Source: Pollutimonas sp. M17 (GTDB lineage Bacteria > Pseudomonadota > Gammaproteobacteria > Burkholderiales > Burkholderiaceae_B). Taken from it: a stretch of DNA of 64,000 bases. Shown here piece by piece: positions 51,229 through 59,822 of this stretch. Each line of letters starts with the position of its first letter. Position 1 is the first letter of the stretch. The translations under genes were made by a program, and so were the position numbers. The notes beneath the pieces were generated by a model. That model searched no databases, was not told where the DNA came from, and saw only the letters and a program-made list of their open reading frames with translations. The stretch spans positions 2,604,001-2,668,000 of the forward strand of contig NZ_CP107548.1 of the NCBI RefSeq assembly GCF_025836975.1, written 5' to 3'.

Positions 51229-52533
51229 CTATTTGAATACGGCGTTGGGATTGTCCAGGCTGTCGGACCCCTCGAGCTCGATGCCGCCCAGCTCCAGGGC
51301 TGCGATCACGCGCTCTATGCTGCGGGTCTGAGCCACCAGGCCGTCGATGACCGCCTGCACCACGGCATTGCCCGCCGTATTGCCTTGCGCGATCATCTGA
51401 TCGTAGGTTTCCGTTTTTTCGGCGCGGTCCTTCATGGCCTGCATGGCTTTCAGGGTGTCATCCAGCTTGGCGCGCATCTCGGCATCCAGCCCCGCATCGA
51501 CGCCCTTGACCAGATCCGACAAGGCGGCGCCCTTGACCGTCGAGCCATCCACGCGCACATACCGGCCCAGGTAGACATTCATCATGCCGACCTGATTGTA
51601 GAAGTGCGAATTATGCGTATTGTCGGAAAAGCAGTCGTGCTCTTCCTCGGGATCGTGCAGCATCAGCCCCAGCTTGATGCGCTCGCCGGCCAGTTCGCCG
51701 TAGGAAAGGCTGCCCAGTCCGGTCAGCATGGCGATCAGCCCCGCCTTGGGATCCTCCTGCACGGCCTGACGCGCCTCGCCGTCGGCCTTCCAGTTGCCGA
51801 CCATTTCCTCCAGGTCGGACACCAGCAGGTCGGTGACCACCTGCAGGTACTGGCCGCGGCGCTCGCAATGGCCGCCGGTGCAGTTGGCCGGGTCGAAATC
51901 GGTATGCGGGCGGTTGCCGGCGTGGCGTTCCATGGGAGTGCCGGTCCGGCCGGCCGGGGCGGGCCCGGTGCCGTTCAGGTCCTGGCCCCACAGCAGGAAT
52001 TCGATGGCGTGGTAGCCGGTGGACACGTTGGCCTCGTTGCCGTCGGCTTCGTGCAGCACGTCGCGCAGCAGCTCCGGCGTTATCGTGGATGCGTCGACGG
52101 CCTTGCCGCCCACGCTGAGCTTATTGTTGGCGATGACGTTGACGACATAGTAGGCGTTGGCGTCGGATTCGGTGCCGTAGGATGCGTCGACATAATCGAT
52201 CATGCCTTCGTCCAGCGGCCAGGCGTTCACCCTGCCCTCCCAGTCGTCGACAATGGGATTGCCGAAACGGAAAGCCTCGGTCTGCTGATAGGGCACTCGA
52301 GCCGCCAGCCAGGCATCGCGCGCGGCGGCCAAGGTCTTGGCGCTGGGCCCGGCCAGCAGGGCATTCACCGATTTCCGCAAGTCCCTGGCCGTGGACAAGG
52401 CATCTTCATAACCGGCCAAGGCCACGTCGGCATAGGTTTTTACGACAGACTTGGGCTCGACCGCGGCCTGGGCTCCCGTCATCATTGTTGCGGCCAGAAC
52501 CGCCCCCAAAAGCAAATTGCGCATGGCTTTCAT
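51229..52533 (-). CDS. Imelysin family iron-regulated periplasmic protein (IrpA-like, COG3487)
   Basis: 434 residues. Signal peptide MKAMRNLLLGAVLAATMMTGAQA, then an imelysin domain with the GxHxxE motif intact: GYHAIEFLLWG, with His175 and Glu178. CTGGHCERRGQYLQ and HDCFSDNTHNSHFYNQVGMM are blocks typical of the IrpA group. These proteins are induced by iron limitation in several bacteria, and the motif resembles metal-binding sites; peptidase activity is doubtful. Start at ATG 52533 after AAGGGAG (ATG 52524 also possible); the longer open frame upstream runs through the Fur-box candidate. First gene of the operon. Confidence 0.92.
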   Translation of the reverse strand: MKAMRNLLLGAVLAATMMTGAQAAVEPKSVVKTYADVALAGYEDALSTARDLRKSVNALLAGPSAKTLAAARDAWLAARVPYQQTEAFRFGNPIVDDWEGRVNAWPLDEGMIDYVDASYGTESDANAYYVVNVIANNKLSVGGKAVDASTITPELLRDVLHEADGNEANVSTGYHAIEFLLWGQDLNGTGPAPAGRTGTPMERHAGNRPHTDFDPANCTGGHCERRGQYLQVVTDLLVSDLEEMVGNWKADGEARQAVQEDPKAGLIAMLTGLGSLSYGELAGERIKLGLMLHDPEEEHDCFSDNTHNSHFYNQVGMMNVYLGRYVRVDGSTVKGAALSDLVKGVDAGLDAEMRAKLDDTLKAMQAMKDRAEKTETYDQMIAQGNTAGNAVVQAVIDGLVAQTRSIERVIAALELGGIELEGSDSLDNPNAVFK

Positions 52534-52592
52534 CACTCCCTTACCCGCGACGCCCCCACGGCGCCGCGATATTGTTTTCAGCAAAATGTAAG

Positions 52593-52607
52593 TGTAAACG
52601 ATTTTCA
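52593..52607 (-). promoter_or_regulatory. Candidate Fur box upstream of the imelysin operon
   Basis: Read on the minus strand the 15-mer is tgaaaat-c-gtttaca, an imperfect 7-1-7 inverted repeat close to the Fur consensus tgataat-n-attatca (10 of 14 arm positions). It lies 60 nt upstream of the imelysin start, within a short AT-rich patch that also suggests a promoter. It predicts repression by Fe(II)-Fur and induction by iron starvation. Confidence 0.65.
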
Positions 52608-52813
52608 TTACGAACCATGGAAGCACGCAGGAATGCATGCAGTCCGATGGCGCCGGCTGTGCCATCCACCGTCGAAGCCCGGGCCATGAACCGCTTTAGG
52701 GGTTTTCGAGGATACTGACTTCCACCATCACCGATAACAATGAGGCGTCCATGGCCGCAGCGGGCAGACAGGGCCGTTGCGGTCACAGGGCGCACCATTG
52801 AAAGGAAGCTTGA

Positions 52814-53542
52814 ATGTCGGCAATCGTAAAAGTACAGAATATCCATAAGCAATTCGGCGACAACGAAGTCTTGAAAGGCGTGTCCTTCGAGATCAGCAAA
52901 GGCGAGGTGGTCGCCATCATCGGCCAGAGCGGATCAGGAAAAAGCACCGCATTGCGCTGCATCGATCATCTGGAAACCATCAATAGCGGCACCATAAGCG
53001 TATGCGGGCACGAACTGGGCTCGGCGTCGATCGACCTGCGCCAGTTGCGCCAGGACGTGGGCATCGTGTTCCAAAGCTACAACCTGTTCCCGCACCTGAC
53101 CGTAAAGCAGAACATCACCCTGGCCTTGAAGCATGTAAAGAAGCTGTCCAAGAAAGCATGCGCCGACAAAGCCGACCAGGTCCTGCAAAAAGTGGGCTTG
53201 AGCGAGAAGGCCGACAGCTACCCCGAACAGCTTTCCGGCGGCCAGCAGCAGCGCGTGGCCATCGCGCGGTCGCTGGCCATGGAGCCGCAGGTCATGCTGT
53301 TCGACGAAGTCACGTCGGCATTGGACCCGCAGTTGACCAGCGAAGTGCTGAAAGTCATCGAGGATCTCGCCGCCGGCGGCATGACCATGATCCTGGTCAC
53401 CCATGAAATGAGCTTCGCGCGGCGGGTCGCCGACAAGATCATCTATATGCACCAGGGCCTGGTATGGGAAACCGGCGGCCCTGAGATCCTGACGCATCCG
53501 CAAACCAGGGAGTTGCAGGATTTCGTCGGGACCGGCTTATGA
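52814..53542 (+). CDS. Amino-acid-type ABC transporter ATP-binding protein (PAAT family), solitary
   Basis: 242 residues, complete. Walker A GQSGSGKST (about residues 38-46), Q-loop FQSYNLFPHLTV, signature LSGGQQQRVAIARSLAM, Walker B VMLFDEVTSALDPQ and H-loop VTHEM are all intact. Sequence type is that of GlnQ/HisP polar amino acid importers. No permease or binding-protein gene is next to it: upstream is the divergent imelysin operon and downstream a sugar-acid dehydratase, so it must work with components encoded elsewhere or be a remnant. AAAGGAAG upstream is a good ribosome site. The first 280 bp upstream contain no gene. Confidence 0.93.
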   Translation: MSAIVKVQNIHKQFGDNEVLKGVSFEISKGEVVAIIGQSGSGKSTALRCIDHLETINSGTISVCGHELGSASIDLRQLRQDVGIVFQSYNLFPHLTVKQNITLALKHVKKLSKKACADKADQVLQKVGLSEKADSYPEQLSGGQQQRVAIARSLAMEPQVMLFDEVTSALDPQLTSEVLKVIEDLAAGGMTMILVTHEMSFARRVADKIIYMHQGLVWETGGPEILTHPQTRELQDFVGTGL

Positions 53543-53623
53543 CGCCCGGCACGGAGTAGCCCCGGAAAAATCCGCCACGGAAATCAGCAACAACTGCCAG
53601 GGGCATGGCAATTATCTTCATTT

Positions 53624-53645
53624 ACTTGTATGATAACTGACAAGT
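53624..53645 (+). promoter_or_regulatory. Palindromic operator candidate overlapping a -10 box upstream of kdgD
   Basis: acttgt at 53624-53629 and acaagt at 53640-53645 are exact inverted repeats with 10 nt between, and tatgat at 53629-53634 inside them is a near-consensus -10 hexamer. The layout resembles operators of GntR/FCD-type repressors that control sugar-acid genes. It is 104 nt upstream of the kdgD start. No adjacent regulator gene was found. Confidence 0.5.
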
Positions 53646-53748
53646 AAGCCCAGGCATTGCCGCAAGCGCAGTCCACTTTACCCGTATCCCCCTCTTCCTC
53701 AACCCAGAAACTTGCGTGCCCGCATACGGGCACATGGAGAAAAACCAG

Positions 53749-54660
53749 ATGGATCCTCAACAACTGAAAGCCGTCATGGGCTCGGGCCTGTTGTCCTTTC
53801 CTTTAACGGATTTCGACGCCAACGGCGATTTTCACGAAGCCGGCTACCGGCAGCGCCTGGAATGGCTGATGCCATACGGCCCCAGCGCCTTGTTCGCGGC
53901 CGGCGGCACCGGCGAGTTCTTTTCGTTGACGGGGCATGAATACCCGCAGATCATCAAGGCGGCCGTTGATACCTGCAAAGGGAAAGTGCCCATCATTGCG
54001 GGCGCCGGCGGCCCGACCCGCTTTGCCATCGAATGCGCCCAGGCCGCTGAAAAGGCCGGGGCCGACGGCGTGCTGCTCCTGCCGCACTACCTGACCGAAG
54101 CCGGCCAGGAAGGGCTGGCGGCCCACGTGGAGCAGGTATGCAAAAGCGTCAAGTTCGGCGTCATCGTCTACAACCGCGCCAACAGCCGCCTGACGCCGGA
54201 CACCCTGGAGAAACTGGCCGAGCGCTGCCCCAACCTGATCGGATTCAAGGACGGTGTGGGCGATATCGAATTGATGTCGGCCATCCACCTGCGCATGGGC
54301 GAGCGCTTTTCCTACCTGGGCGGCCTGCCGACGGCCGAAGTCTATGCGGCCGCCTACAAGGCGTTGGGCACGCCGGTGTATTCGTCGGCGGTATTCAACT
54401 TCATCCCCAAGACGGCCATGGCCTTCTACGAGGCGGTGGCGAAGGACGACACCGCTCTTCAGCATCGCATGCTGAAGGACTTCTTCATGCCCTATCTGGA
54501 ACTGCGCAATCGCGAGCCCGGCTATGCGGTCAGCATCGTCAAGGCCGGCGCCACCCTGGTCGGACATAGCGCCGGTCCCGTCAGGGCGCCGCTGTCCGAA
54601 CTGAAGCCCGCCGAAGTCCAGGCGCTGGGCGAACTGATCGAAAAGCTCGGTCCGCAATAA
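53749..54660 (+). CDS. kdgD: 5-dehydro-4-deoxyglucarate dehydratase
   Basis: 303 residues, matching the KdgD family of the DHDPS/NAL aldolase superfamily. Schiff-base Lys167 in [10 protein letters not shown], Tyr141 in [11 protein letters not shown], and the glycine loop [12 protein letters not shown] in place of the DHDPS TTGE. It dehydrates and decarboxylates 5-keto-4-deoxy-glucarate to 2-oxoglutarate semialdehyde in D-glucarate/galactarate catabolism. The other pathway genes (gudD, garD, semialdehyde dehydrogenase, transporter) are not adjacent. Start MDPQQLKAV is set by GGAGA upstream; GTG 53716 and ATG 53734 are alternatives. A terminator follows. Confidence 0.92.
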   Translation: MDPQQLKAVMGSGLLSFPLTDFDANGDFHEAGYRQRLEWLMPYGPSALFAAGGTGEFFSLTGHEYPQIIKAAVDTCKGKVPIIAGAGGPTRFAIECAQAAEKAGADGVLLLPHYLTEAGQEGLAAHVEQVCKSVKFGVIVYNRANSRLTPDTLEKLAERCPNLIGFKDGVGDIELMSAIHLRMGERFSYLGGLPTAEVYAAAYKALGTPVYSSAVFNFIPKTAMAFYEAVAKDDTALQHRMLKDFFMPYLELRNREPGYAVSIVKAGATLVGHSAGPVRAPLSELKPAEVQALGELIEKLGPQ

Positions 54661-54709
54661 GAAGCGGATTCGAAACACGCGGCCGTGCGCAGGTATGCGC
54701 GGCCGCCCT

Positions 54710-54747
54710 CCCCGGCCTCGGCCCGCCTTCGGCGCCGGGGCTTTCTT
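54710..54747 (+). terminator. Intrinsic terminator after kdgD
   Basis: ccccggc at 54710-54716 and gccgggg at 54734-54740 form a 7-bp GC stem with a 17-nt loop, followed by ctttcttta. It lies 50 nt past the kdgD stop and isolates that gene from ku. Confidence 0.7.
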
Positions 54748-54795
54748 TATTCGGGCACATTGCTTGCTGGGCGTCTCCGGTACGTGGAGAAAAGC

Positions 54796-55770
54796 ATGGC
54801 TACATCGAGCAAGCGCGCCCTATGGAAAGGGGCCATTTCCTTCGGGCTGGTTCATATCCCCATTGCCCTGCATTCGGCCACCCAGGACCAGGGCCTGGAT
54901 TTCGACTGGCTGGACAAGCGCAGCATGGATCCCGTCGGCTACAAGCGCATCAACAAGGCAACGGGCAAGGAAATCAGCAAGGAAAATATCGTCAAGGGCA
55001 TTGAGTACGAAGATGGCCGCTATGTCATCCTGTCGGCCGAGGAAATCTCGGCGGCCTATCCCAAGACGACGCAGACGGTTGAAATAGAAGCCTTCGTCTC
55101 CATCAGCGACATCCCCTTCGTCTATCTGGAGCGGCCCTACTATATTTCCCCCATCAACAAGGGCGCCAAGGTGTACGCCCTGCTGCGCGAAGTCCTGCTC
55201 AAGACCAAAAAGGCGGGCATCGCCAAGGTCGTCATCCAGACCAAGCAGCACCTGGCCATCCTCATGCCTTGCGGTCCCGCGCTCATTCTCAACCTGCTGC
55301 GCTGGGGAGACGAAATCCGTTCCTGGGACGACTTGAACCTGCCCGCGCAGGGCACCAAGTCCACCGGACTGACGGACAAGGAGATGGCCATGGGGGAACA
55401 GCTGGTACAGGACATGAGCAGCAAATGGAAGCCCGAGGACTTCACCGATTCCTTCAAGGAACAGATACTGCGGCTGGTCAAGGAAAAGGCGGATGCGGGC
55501 GAAATCGAGTCCGTCATGGAGCCTGAAACCGAAGAAACGGGCGGCGGCGCCAAGATACTGGACCTGACCGACATGCTGCGGCGCAGTTTGGGCAAGAATG
55601 GATCCCTGGAGACCGGCAAAGCGCCAAAAGCGCCCGCCAAAAAATCAACGGCTGCCGGGAAAACCGCTGCGAAGAAGGCCACCGCCAAAGCGGGCGCCGC
55701 GAAGAAGGCCGCGCCCGCAAAGAAGGGCAGCCGCAAGACGGCAGCCAAATCCGGCCGCAAGGCCGCCTAG
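54796..55770 (+). CDS. ku: NHEJ DNA end-binding protein Ku
   Basis: 324 residues. Core Ku domain 1-260: WKGAISFGLVHIPIALHSAT at the start, YKRINKATGKEISKENIVKG, and FVSISDIPFVYLERPYYISP, all typical of bacterial Ku. The C-terminal ~60 residues are a Lys/Ala-rich tail made of degenerate AAKK/AAAKK repeats, like histone-H1 tails; in other bacteria such tails bind DNA and tune threading. Start MATSSKRALW has a GGAGA ribosome site; 37 upstream open codons are not family-like. ligD starts 2 nt past its stop, so both form one operon. Confidence 0.95.
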   Translation: MATSSKRALWKGAISFGLVHIPIALHSATQDQGLDFDWLDKRSMDPVGYKRINKATGKEISKENIVKGIEYEDGRYVILSAEEISAAYPKTTQTVEIEAFVSISDIPFVYLERPYYISPINKGAKVYALLREVLLKTKKAGIAKVVIQTKQHLAILMPCGPALILNLLRWGDEIRSWDDLNLPAQGTKSTGLTDKEMAMGEQLVQDMSSKWKPEDFTDSFKEQILRLVKEKADAGEIESVMEPETEETGGGAKILDLTDMLRRSLGKNGSLETGKAPKAPAKKSTAAGKTAAKKATAKAGAAKKAAPAKKGSRKTAAKSGRKAA

Positions 55771-55771
55771 C

Positions 55772-58270
55772 ATGGCCAAATCAGACCCACTGGCATCCTA
55801 CAAGGCCAAACGCGATTTCACGCGCACGGCCGAACCGTCCGAAGGCGGCGCCGCCGTCGCCAGCGCGCCCTCCTTCGTCATCCAGAAGCACTGGGCGTCC
55901 CGCCTGCATTACGATTTTCGGCTGGAGCTGGATGGCACCATGAAAAGTTGGGCGGTCCCCAAGGGACCCAGCTTCGACCCCACCGACAAGCGCATGGCCG
56001 TCCATGTGGAAGACCACCCCATTTCTTATAGAGAGTTCGAAGGCGAGATTCCGGAAGGGCAATACGGCGCGGGCAAAGTCATCATCTGGGACAAGGGCAT
56101 CTGGAAGCCGCTGGGCGACGCGCGCCAGGGCTATCGCCGCGGCAAGCTGGAATTCGAGCTGCACGGACACAAGCTGAAGGGCCGGTGGGCTCTGGTGCGC
56201 ATGAAAGGGAAGTCTGAAAAGCAGGATCCCTGGCTGCTAATCAAGGAAAAAGACGAGTTCCAGCGCCCTTCCGCCGAGTTCAGCGTGGTGGACGAAATGC
56301 CGGACAGCGTAGCGCGGGAGCCCGATCATCCGGATCCGCCCGCTCAGGCGCGGGCGGGAAAGAAATCGCCCCTGCCCGCCACACTGAAGCCGCAGCTGGC
56401 GACGCTGGTCGACTCGGCGCCCTCCGATGCGGAGGCGTGGCTGTATGAAATCAAGTTCGACGGCTACCGCCTTCTGGCACGCATACAAGAGGGTAGCATC
56501 CGCCTTTTCACCCGCAACGGAAACGACTGGACCGCCAAGCTGGGCGCACTGGCCCGGCAGCTCGAGTCCCTGCAGCTTCCGGAAGGATGGTATGACGGGG
56601 AAATCGCCGTGCTCGACAAGAATGGTCTGCCCGATTTCCAGGCGCTGCAAGGCGCCTTCGACACCACCCGCACGGAAAAAATCGTGTACTACCTTTTCGA
56701 CCTGCCTTTTTGCGGCGGCAGGGACTTGCGCCAGCTTCCCTTGGTCGAAAGGCGCGCTTTGCTGGAAACCGTGCTGCGCGACGCCAAGGCCACCGAGCGA
56801 CATGAGGCAATCCGCTACAGCGCAAGCTTTGAGGAGAGCGCGAAAGACATCGTGGTGTCGGCATGCAGGATGGGACTGGAGGGTGTCATAGGAAAAAGAA
56901 AAAGCTCCCGCTACGTGTCGCAACGCTCGACCGACTGGATCAAACTGAAGTGCAGCATGCGCCAGGAGTTCGTGATCGGGGGTTATACCGACCCAAATGG
57001 TTCCCGCAGCGGCGTGGGCTCCCTGCTGCTGGGTGTGCATGACGAAACCGGCGCCTTGCGGTATGCCGGAAAAGTGGGCACCGGCTTCAACAGCAAAATG
57101 CTGAACGCCATCAGACAGAAGCTGGACGCGCTGCATGCGGCAAAGAGTCCTTTTTCGGCGGCGTCGGACATCGAGAAGAATGCCCACTGGGTGCGCCCCG
57201 AATTGCTGGCCGAAGTCTCGTTCGGGCAATGGACCAAGACGGGCCGGATCCGCCATTCGGTATTCCATGGGCTGCGCAGCGACAAGCCCGCCATCGCCAT
57301 CGTCAGGGAGACCAGCATGCCCTCTGAAGCCGTCCGGAAGTCCGATCGTTCCAAATCCTCCGCCAAGGGAAAAGAGCCTGTCCTGGACAAGCTCAAGGTC
57401 ACCCATCCCGAACGCGTGGTCGAAGCGTCATCGGGCGTCAGGAAGATAGACCTCGTCCGCTTTTACAGCCTGGTGGGGCCGCTGATGATGGAGCACCTCA
57501 AGGGCCGCCCCGTATCGCTGGTGCGCGCGCCCGAAGGCGTGAAAGGCCAGTTGTTCTTCCAGAAACACCTGGAGACGGCCACCATGACAGGGGTCAGGCA
57601 ACTGCCCAAGAAGCTGGATCCCGGTCACGATCCGCTGATGGAGATCGCAACGGAACAAGGGCTGCTGTCCGCCGCCCAGATGAACGTCATCGAGTTCCAT
57701 ACGTGGAACGCCGTCAAGACCGTGATCGCCCGGCCGGATCGCATGACCTTCGATCTGGATCCCGGCAAAGGCGTGGAATGGCAGGCCATGCAGGAAGCCG
57801 CCCTGCTCCTGCGCGCCTTCCTTCAGGAGCTGGAGTTGCATCCATTTGTAAAGACCAGCGGAGGCAAGGGCCTGCATGTGGTGGTCCCGCTGCAAAGGCG
57901 CCATGACTGGGATACGGTCAAGGCCTTTTCGCATGCCATCGTCCTGCACATGGCTGCCACCCTGCCTCGGCGCTTCGCCGCGAAAAGCGGTCCGCGCAAC
58001 CGGGTCGGAAAAATCTTCATCGACTATTTGCGCAATGGCTTCGGCGCCACCACGGTATGCGCCTGGTCCGCGCGCGCGCGCCCCGGCATGGGCGTGTCTG
58101 TTCCCATCGGATGGGATGAAGTCGAGAAACTGAAAAGCTCGGACCAGTGGCGGGTGCAAAACATACACGAAAGACTGGATCGGGGGAACCAGCCGTGGGC
58201 GGAGTACGGCAAATCCGCCAAGGCTCTGGGCAAGGCCATGAAGATACTTGAGTTCAAGCCCGGAGAATGA
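55772..58270 (+). CDS. ligD: ATP-dependent DNA ligase D (phosphoesterase-ligase-polymerase)
   Basis: 832 residues, domain order PE-LIG-POL as in Pseudomonas. 3'-phosphoesterase domain 1-165 with the metal-site block FVIQKHWASRLHYDFRLELD (His40, His46, Asp48). Ligase domain about 200-520 with nucleotidyl Lys228 in YEIKFDGYRLLARI and EGVIGKRKSSRYV. Primase-polymerase domain about 535-832 with catalytic FDLDPGKGVEW (Asp661, Asp663), KTSGGKGLHVVVPL and IDYLRNGFGATTV. It processes and ligates double-strand breaks with Ku. Start directly after ku (2-nt gap); the longer open frame overlaps ku. Confidence 0.96.
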   Translation: MAKSDPLASYKAKRDFTRTAEPSEGGAAVASAPSFVIQKHWASRLHYDFRLELDGTMKSWAVPKGPSFDPTDKRMAVHVEDHPISYREFEGEIPEGQYGAGKVIIWDKGIWKPLGDARQGYRRGKLEFELHGHKLKGRWALVRMKGKSEKQDPWLLIKEKDEFQRPSAEFSVVDEMPDSVAREPDHPDPPAQARAGKKSPLPATLKPQLATLVDSAPSDAEAWLYEIKFDGYRLLARIQEGSIRLFTRNGNDWTAKLGALARQLESLQLPEGWYDGEIAVLDKNGLPDFQALQGAFDTTRTEKIVYYLFDLPFCGGRDLRQLPLVERRALLETVLRDAKATERHEAIRYSASFEESAKDIVVSACRMGLEGVIGKRKSSRYVSQRSTDWIKLKCSMRQEFVIGGYTDPNGSRSGVGSLLLGVHDETGALRYAGKVGTGFNSKMLNAIRQKLDALHAAKSPFSAASDIEKNAHWVRPELLAEVSFGQWTKTGRIRHSVFHGLRSDKPAIAIVRETSMPSEAVRKSDRSKSSAKGKEPVLDKLKVTHPERVVEASSGVRKIDLVRFYSLVGPLMMEHLKGRPVSLVRAPEGVKGQLFFQKHLETATMTGVRQLPKKLDPGHDPLMEIATEQGLLSAAQMNVIEFHTWNAVKTVIARPDRMTFDLDPGKGVEWQAMQEAALLLRAFLQELELHPFVKTSGGKGLHVVVPLQRRHDWDTVKAFSHAIVLHMAATLPRRFAAKSGPRNRVGKIFIDYLRNGFGATTVCAWSARARPGMGVSVPIGWDEVEKLKSSDQWRVQNIHERLDRGNQPWAEYGKSAKALGKAMKILEFKPGE

Positions 58271-58355
58271 CTTTCCGGCGGGCCCGAAACTTGCCGGAAG
58301 ACCGGGCATCGCATCCATTCATTTACCGTGCCGCGCCGCCGCTCAGGAGATTTGC

Positions 58356-59372
58356 ATGAAAATTTCGCTTAAACCCCTAAAGGAACAAGTCATCGTCATT
58401 ACAGGCGCCAGCAGCGGGATCGGGCAGGCCACGGCCCGCGAGGCGGCGCGCCGTGGGGCGCGCCTGGTGCTGGCGAGCAGGAACCGCCAGGCCCTGGACG
58501 CGCTGATCGAGGAGCTGAAGGAACAGGGCACGGAGGCCATCGCGGTGCCGGCCGACGTGGGCGTCTATGAGAACCACAAGAAAATCCTGGATGCCGCCAT
58601 GACGAGGTTCGGCGGAATCGAGACCTGGGTCAACAATGCCGGAGTTTCCATCTTCGGCAAGCTCGAAGAAGTCGCCATCGAAGACCAGCGCCAGCTGTTC
58701 GAGACCAACTTCTGGGGCGTGGTCTACGGCTCGTTGACGGCGGCCGGCCAGCTTCGCCAGACCGGAGGCGCCATCATCAATGTGGGCAGCGAGGTCTCCG
58801 ACCGCGCCATTCCATTGCAGGGCGCCTATTCGGCGTCGAAGCATGCGGTAAAAGGCTATACCGACGCCCTGCGCATGGAGCTGGAAGCCGAGAACGCGCC
58901 GGTTTCCGTCACCCTGATCAAGCCGGCCTCTGTGGACAGCGGCTATGTCGAGCACGCCAAGAACTACATGGACGTGGAACCGCGATTGCCGCCCCCGCTG
59001 TACAGCCCCAAAGCCGTGGCGGACGCCATCCTGTATGCGGCGGAGCATCCCATCCGCGACGTGTTCGTGGGCGGCGCCTCGAAAGCCGTATCCATGTTCG
59101 GCAACAGCATGCCTTCCGTCGCCGACAAACTGTTTGGACGCTCCATGATCAAGGCTCAACGGAGCGCCAGGCCCGCCCTGCCGCGCCATGACGCCCTTTG
59201 GGACGCGGGCGACATGGCCGATGCGCGCGCGTCCCCTCGACGCAATGTGCATCAGTCCAGCCTGTACACCGAATTGAATACACGCTGGCGCGGTCTGATG
59301 TGGGTGGGTGCCGGCGTGGCGGCGGCTTGCACGGCCTTGCGCTATCTGCCCCGATCCAATCGCCGGCCCTGA
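58356..59372 (+). CDS. Short-chain dehydrogenase/reductase (SDR) with C-terminal membrane helix
   Basis: 338 residues. Classical SDR core 1-235: cofactor loop VITGASSGIGQAT, NNAG in TWVNNAGVSIFG, catalytic Ser region INVGSEVSDRAI and Tyr-x3-Lys in YSASKHAVKGY. After the core comes an extra ~100 residues ending in a hydrophobic segment (GLMWVGAGVAAACTALRYL) and a basic tail, suggesting membrane attachment. Substrate unknown. AGGAGA precedes the ATG. It lies 85 bp after ligD on the same strand; SDRs of this extended type are often found near NHEJ or stress genes, but a shared function is not shown. Confidence 0.9.
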   Translation: MKISLKPLKEQVIVITGASSGIGQATAREAARRGARLVLASRNRQALDALIEELKEQGTEAIAVPADVGVYENHKKILDAAMTRFGGIETWVNNAGVSIFGKLEEVAIEDQRQLFETNFWGVVYGSLTAAGQLRQTGGAIINVGSEVSDRAIPLQGAYSASKHAVKGYTDALRMELEAENAPVSVTLIKPASVDSGYVEHAKNYMDVEPRLPPPLYSPKAVADAILYAAEHPIRDVFVGGASKAVSMFGNSMPSVADKLFGRSMIKAQRSARPALPRHDALWDAGDMADARASPRRNVHQSSLYTELNTRWRGLMWVGAGVAAACTALRYLPRSNRRP

Positions 59373-59418
59373 CGCCTTTCAGGCATTCATGGACTGTTCA
59401 TCCACCAGGAGAATCAAG

Positions 59419-59739
59419 GTGCGCAAATATCATGTCATTCCGGACGGAAACGCGAGAGCGGCTCTCCGGCCATCCGGCCATACCAATCCGGACGAGAGCG
59501 GCGGCCGGGAGCGCGAATCCCCGGCGCCGGCGCCCGACACCAGGCCGGACAAGCCTTATCCGCCGGACAGCATTCCCAATCCGATGCCTGGAGTCAATCC
59601 GCAGCAGACACCCGGCATCGACGGCGTGCCCGCCGAAGAAAACCTGGGAGACTGCCTGCTTGCCTGGCCACGTACCGGCCGCTACGTTGAATGCGGGTTT
59701 CATCGGCCAAACGGCCGGTCCACGGAAACACTTTATTAA
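59419..59739 (+). CDS. Unrecognised small proline-rich protein
   Basis: 106 residues from a GTG at 59419 that has a clear AGGAG ribosome site 7 nt upstream. Sequence begins with a hydrophilic patch (RKYHVIPDGNARAALRPSG), is Pro/Asp/Gly-rich in the middle (DTRPDKPYPPDSIPNPMPG) and ends with two cysteines. No signal peptide or membrane segment; probably disordered or very small fold. I do not recognise a family with confidence; YHVIPDGN recalls the opening of DUF2188-like proteins. It lies between the SDR gene and the pqq promoter. It might not be expressed. Confidence 0.4.
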   Translation: MRKYHVIPDGNARAALRPSGHTNPDESGGRERESPAPAPDTRPDKPYPPDSIPNPMPGVNPQQTPGIDGVPAEENLGDCLLAWPRTGRYVECGFHRPNGRSTETLY

Positions 59740-59790
59740 CAAAACTTACGCAACGCTATGGCTAAGCCTTTGATTCTTCGCCGGATTACC

Positions 59791-59818
59791 TTGACTTGCA
59801 ACGGCCCGGTGCTACTAT
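59791..59818 (+). promoter_or_regulatory. Candidate sigma-70 promoter of pqqABCDE
   Basis: ttgact at 59791-59796, 16-nt spacer, tactat at 59813-59818: near-consensus -35 with a fair -10. It is 88 nt upstream of pqqA and is the best promoter-like pair in the 167-bp gap before the operon. Confidence 0.55.
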
Positions 59819-59822
59819 GAAT

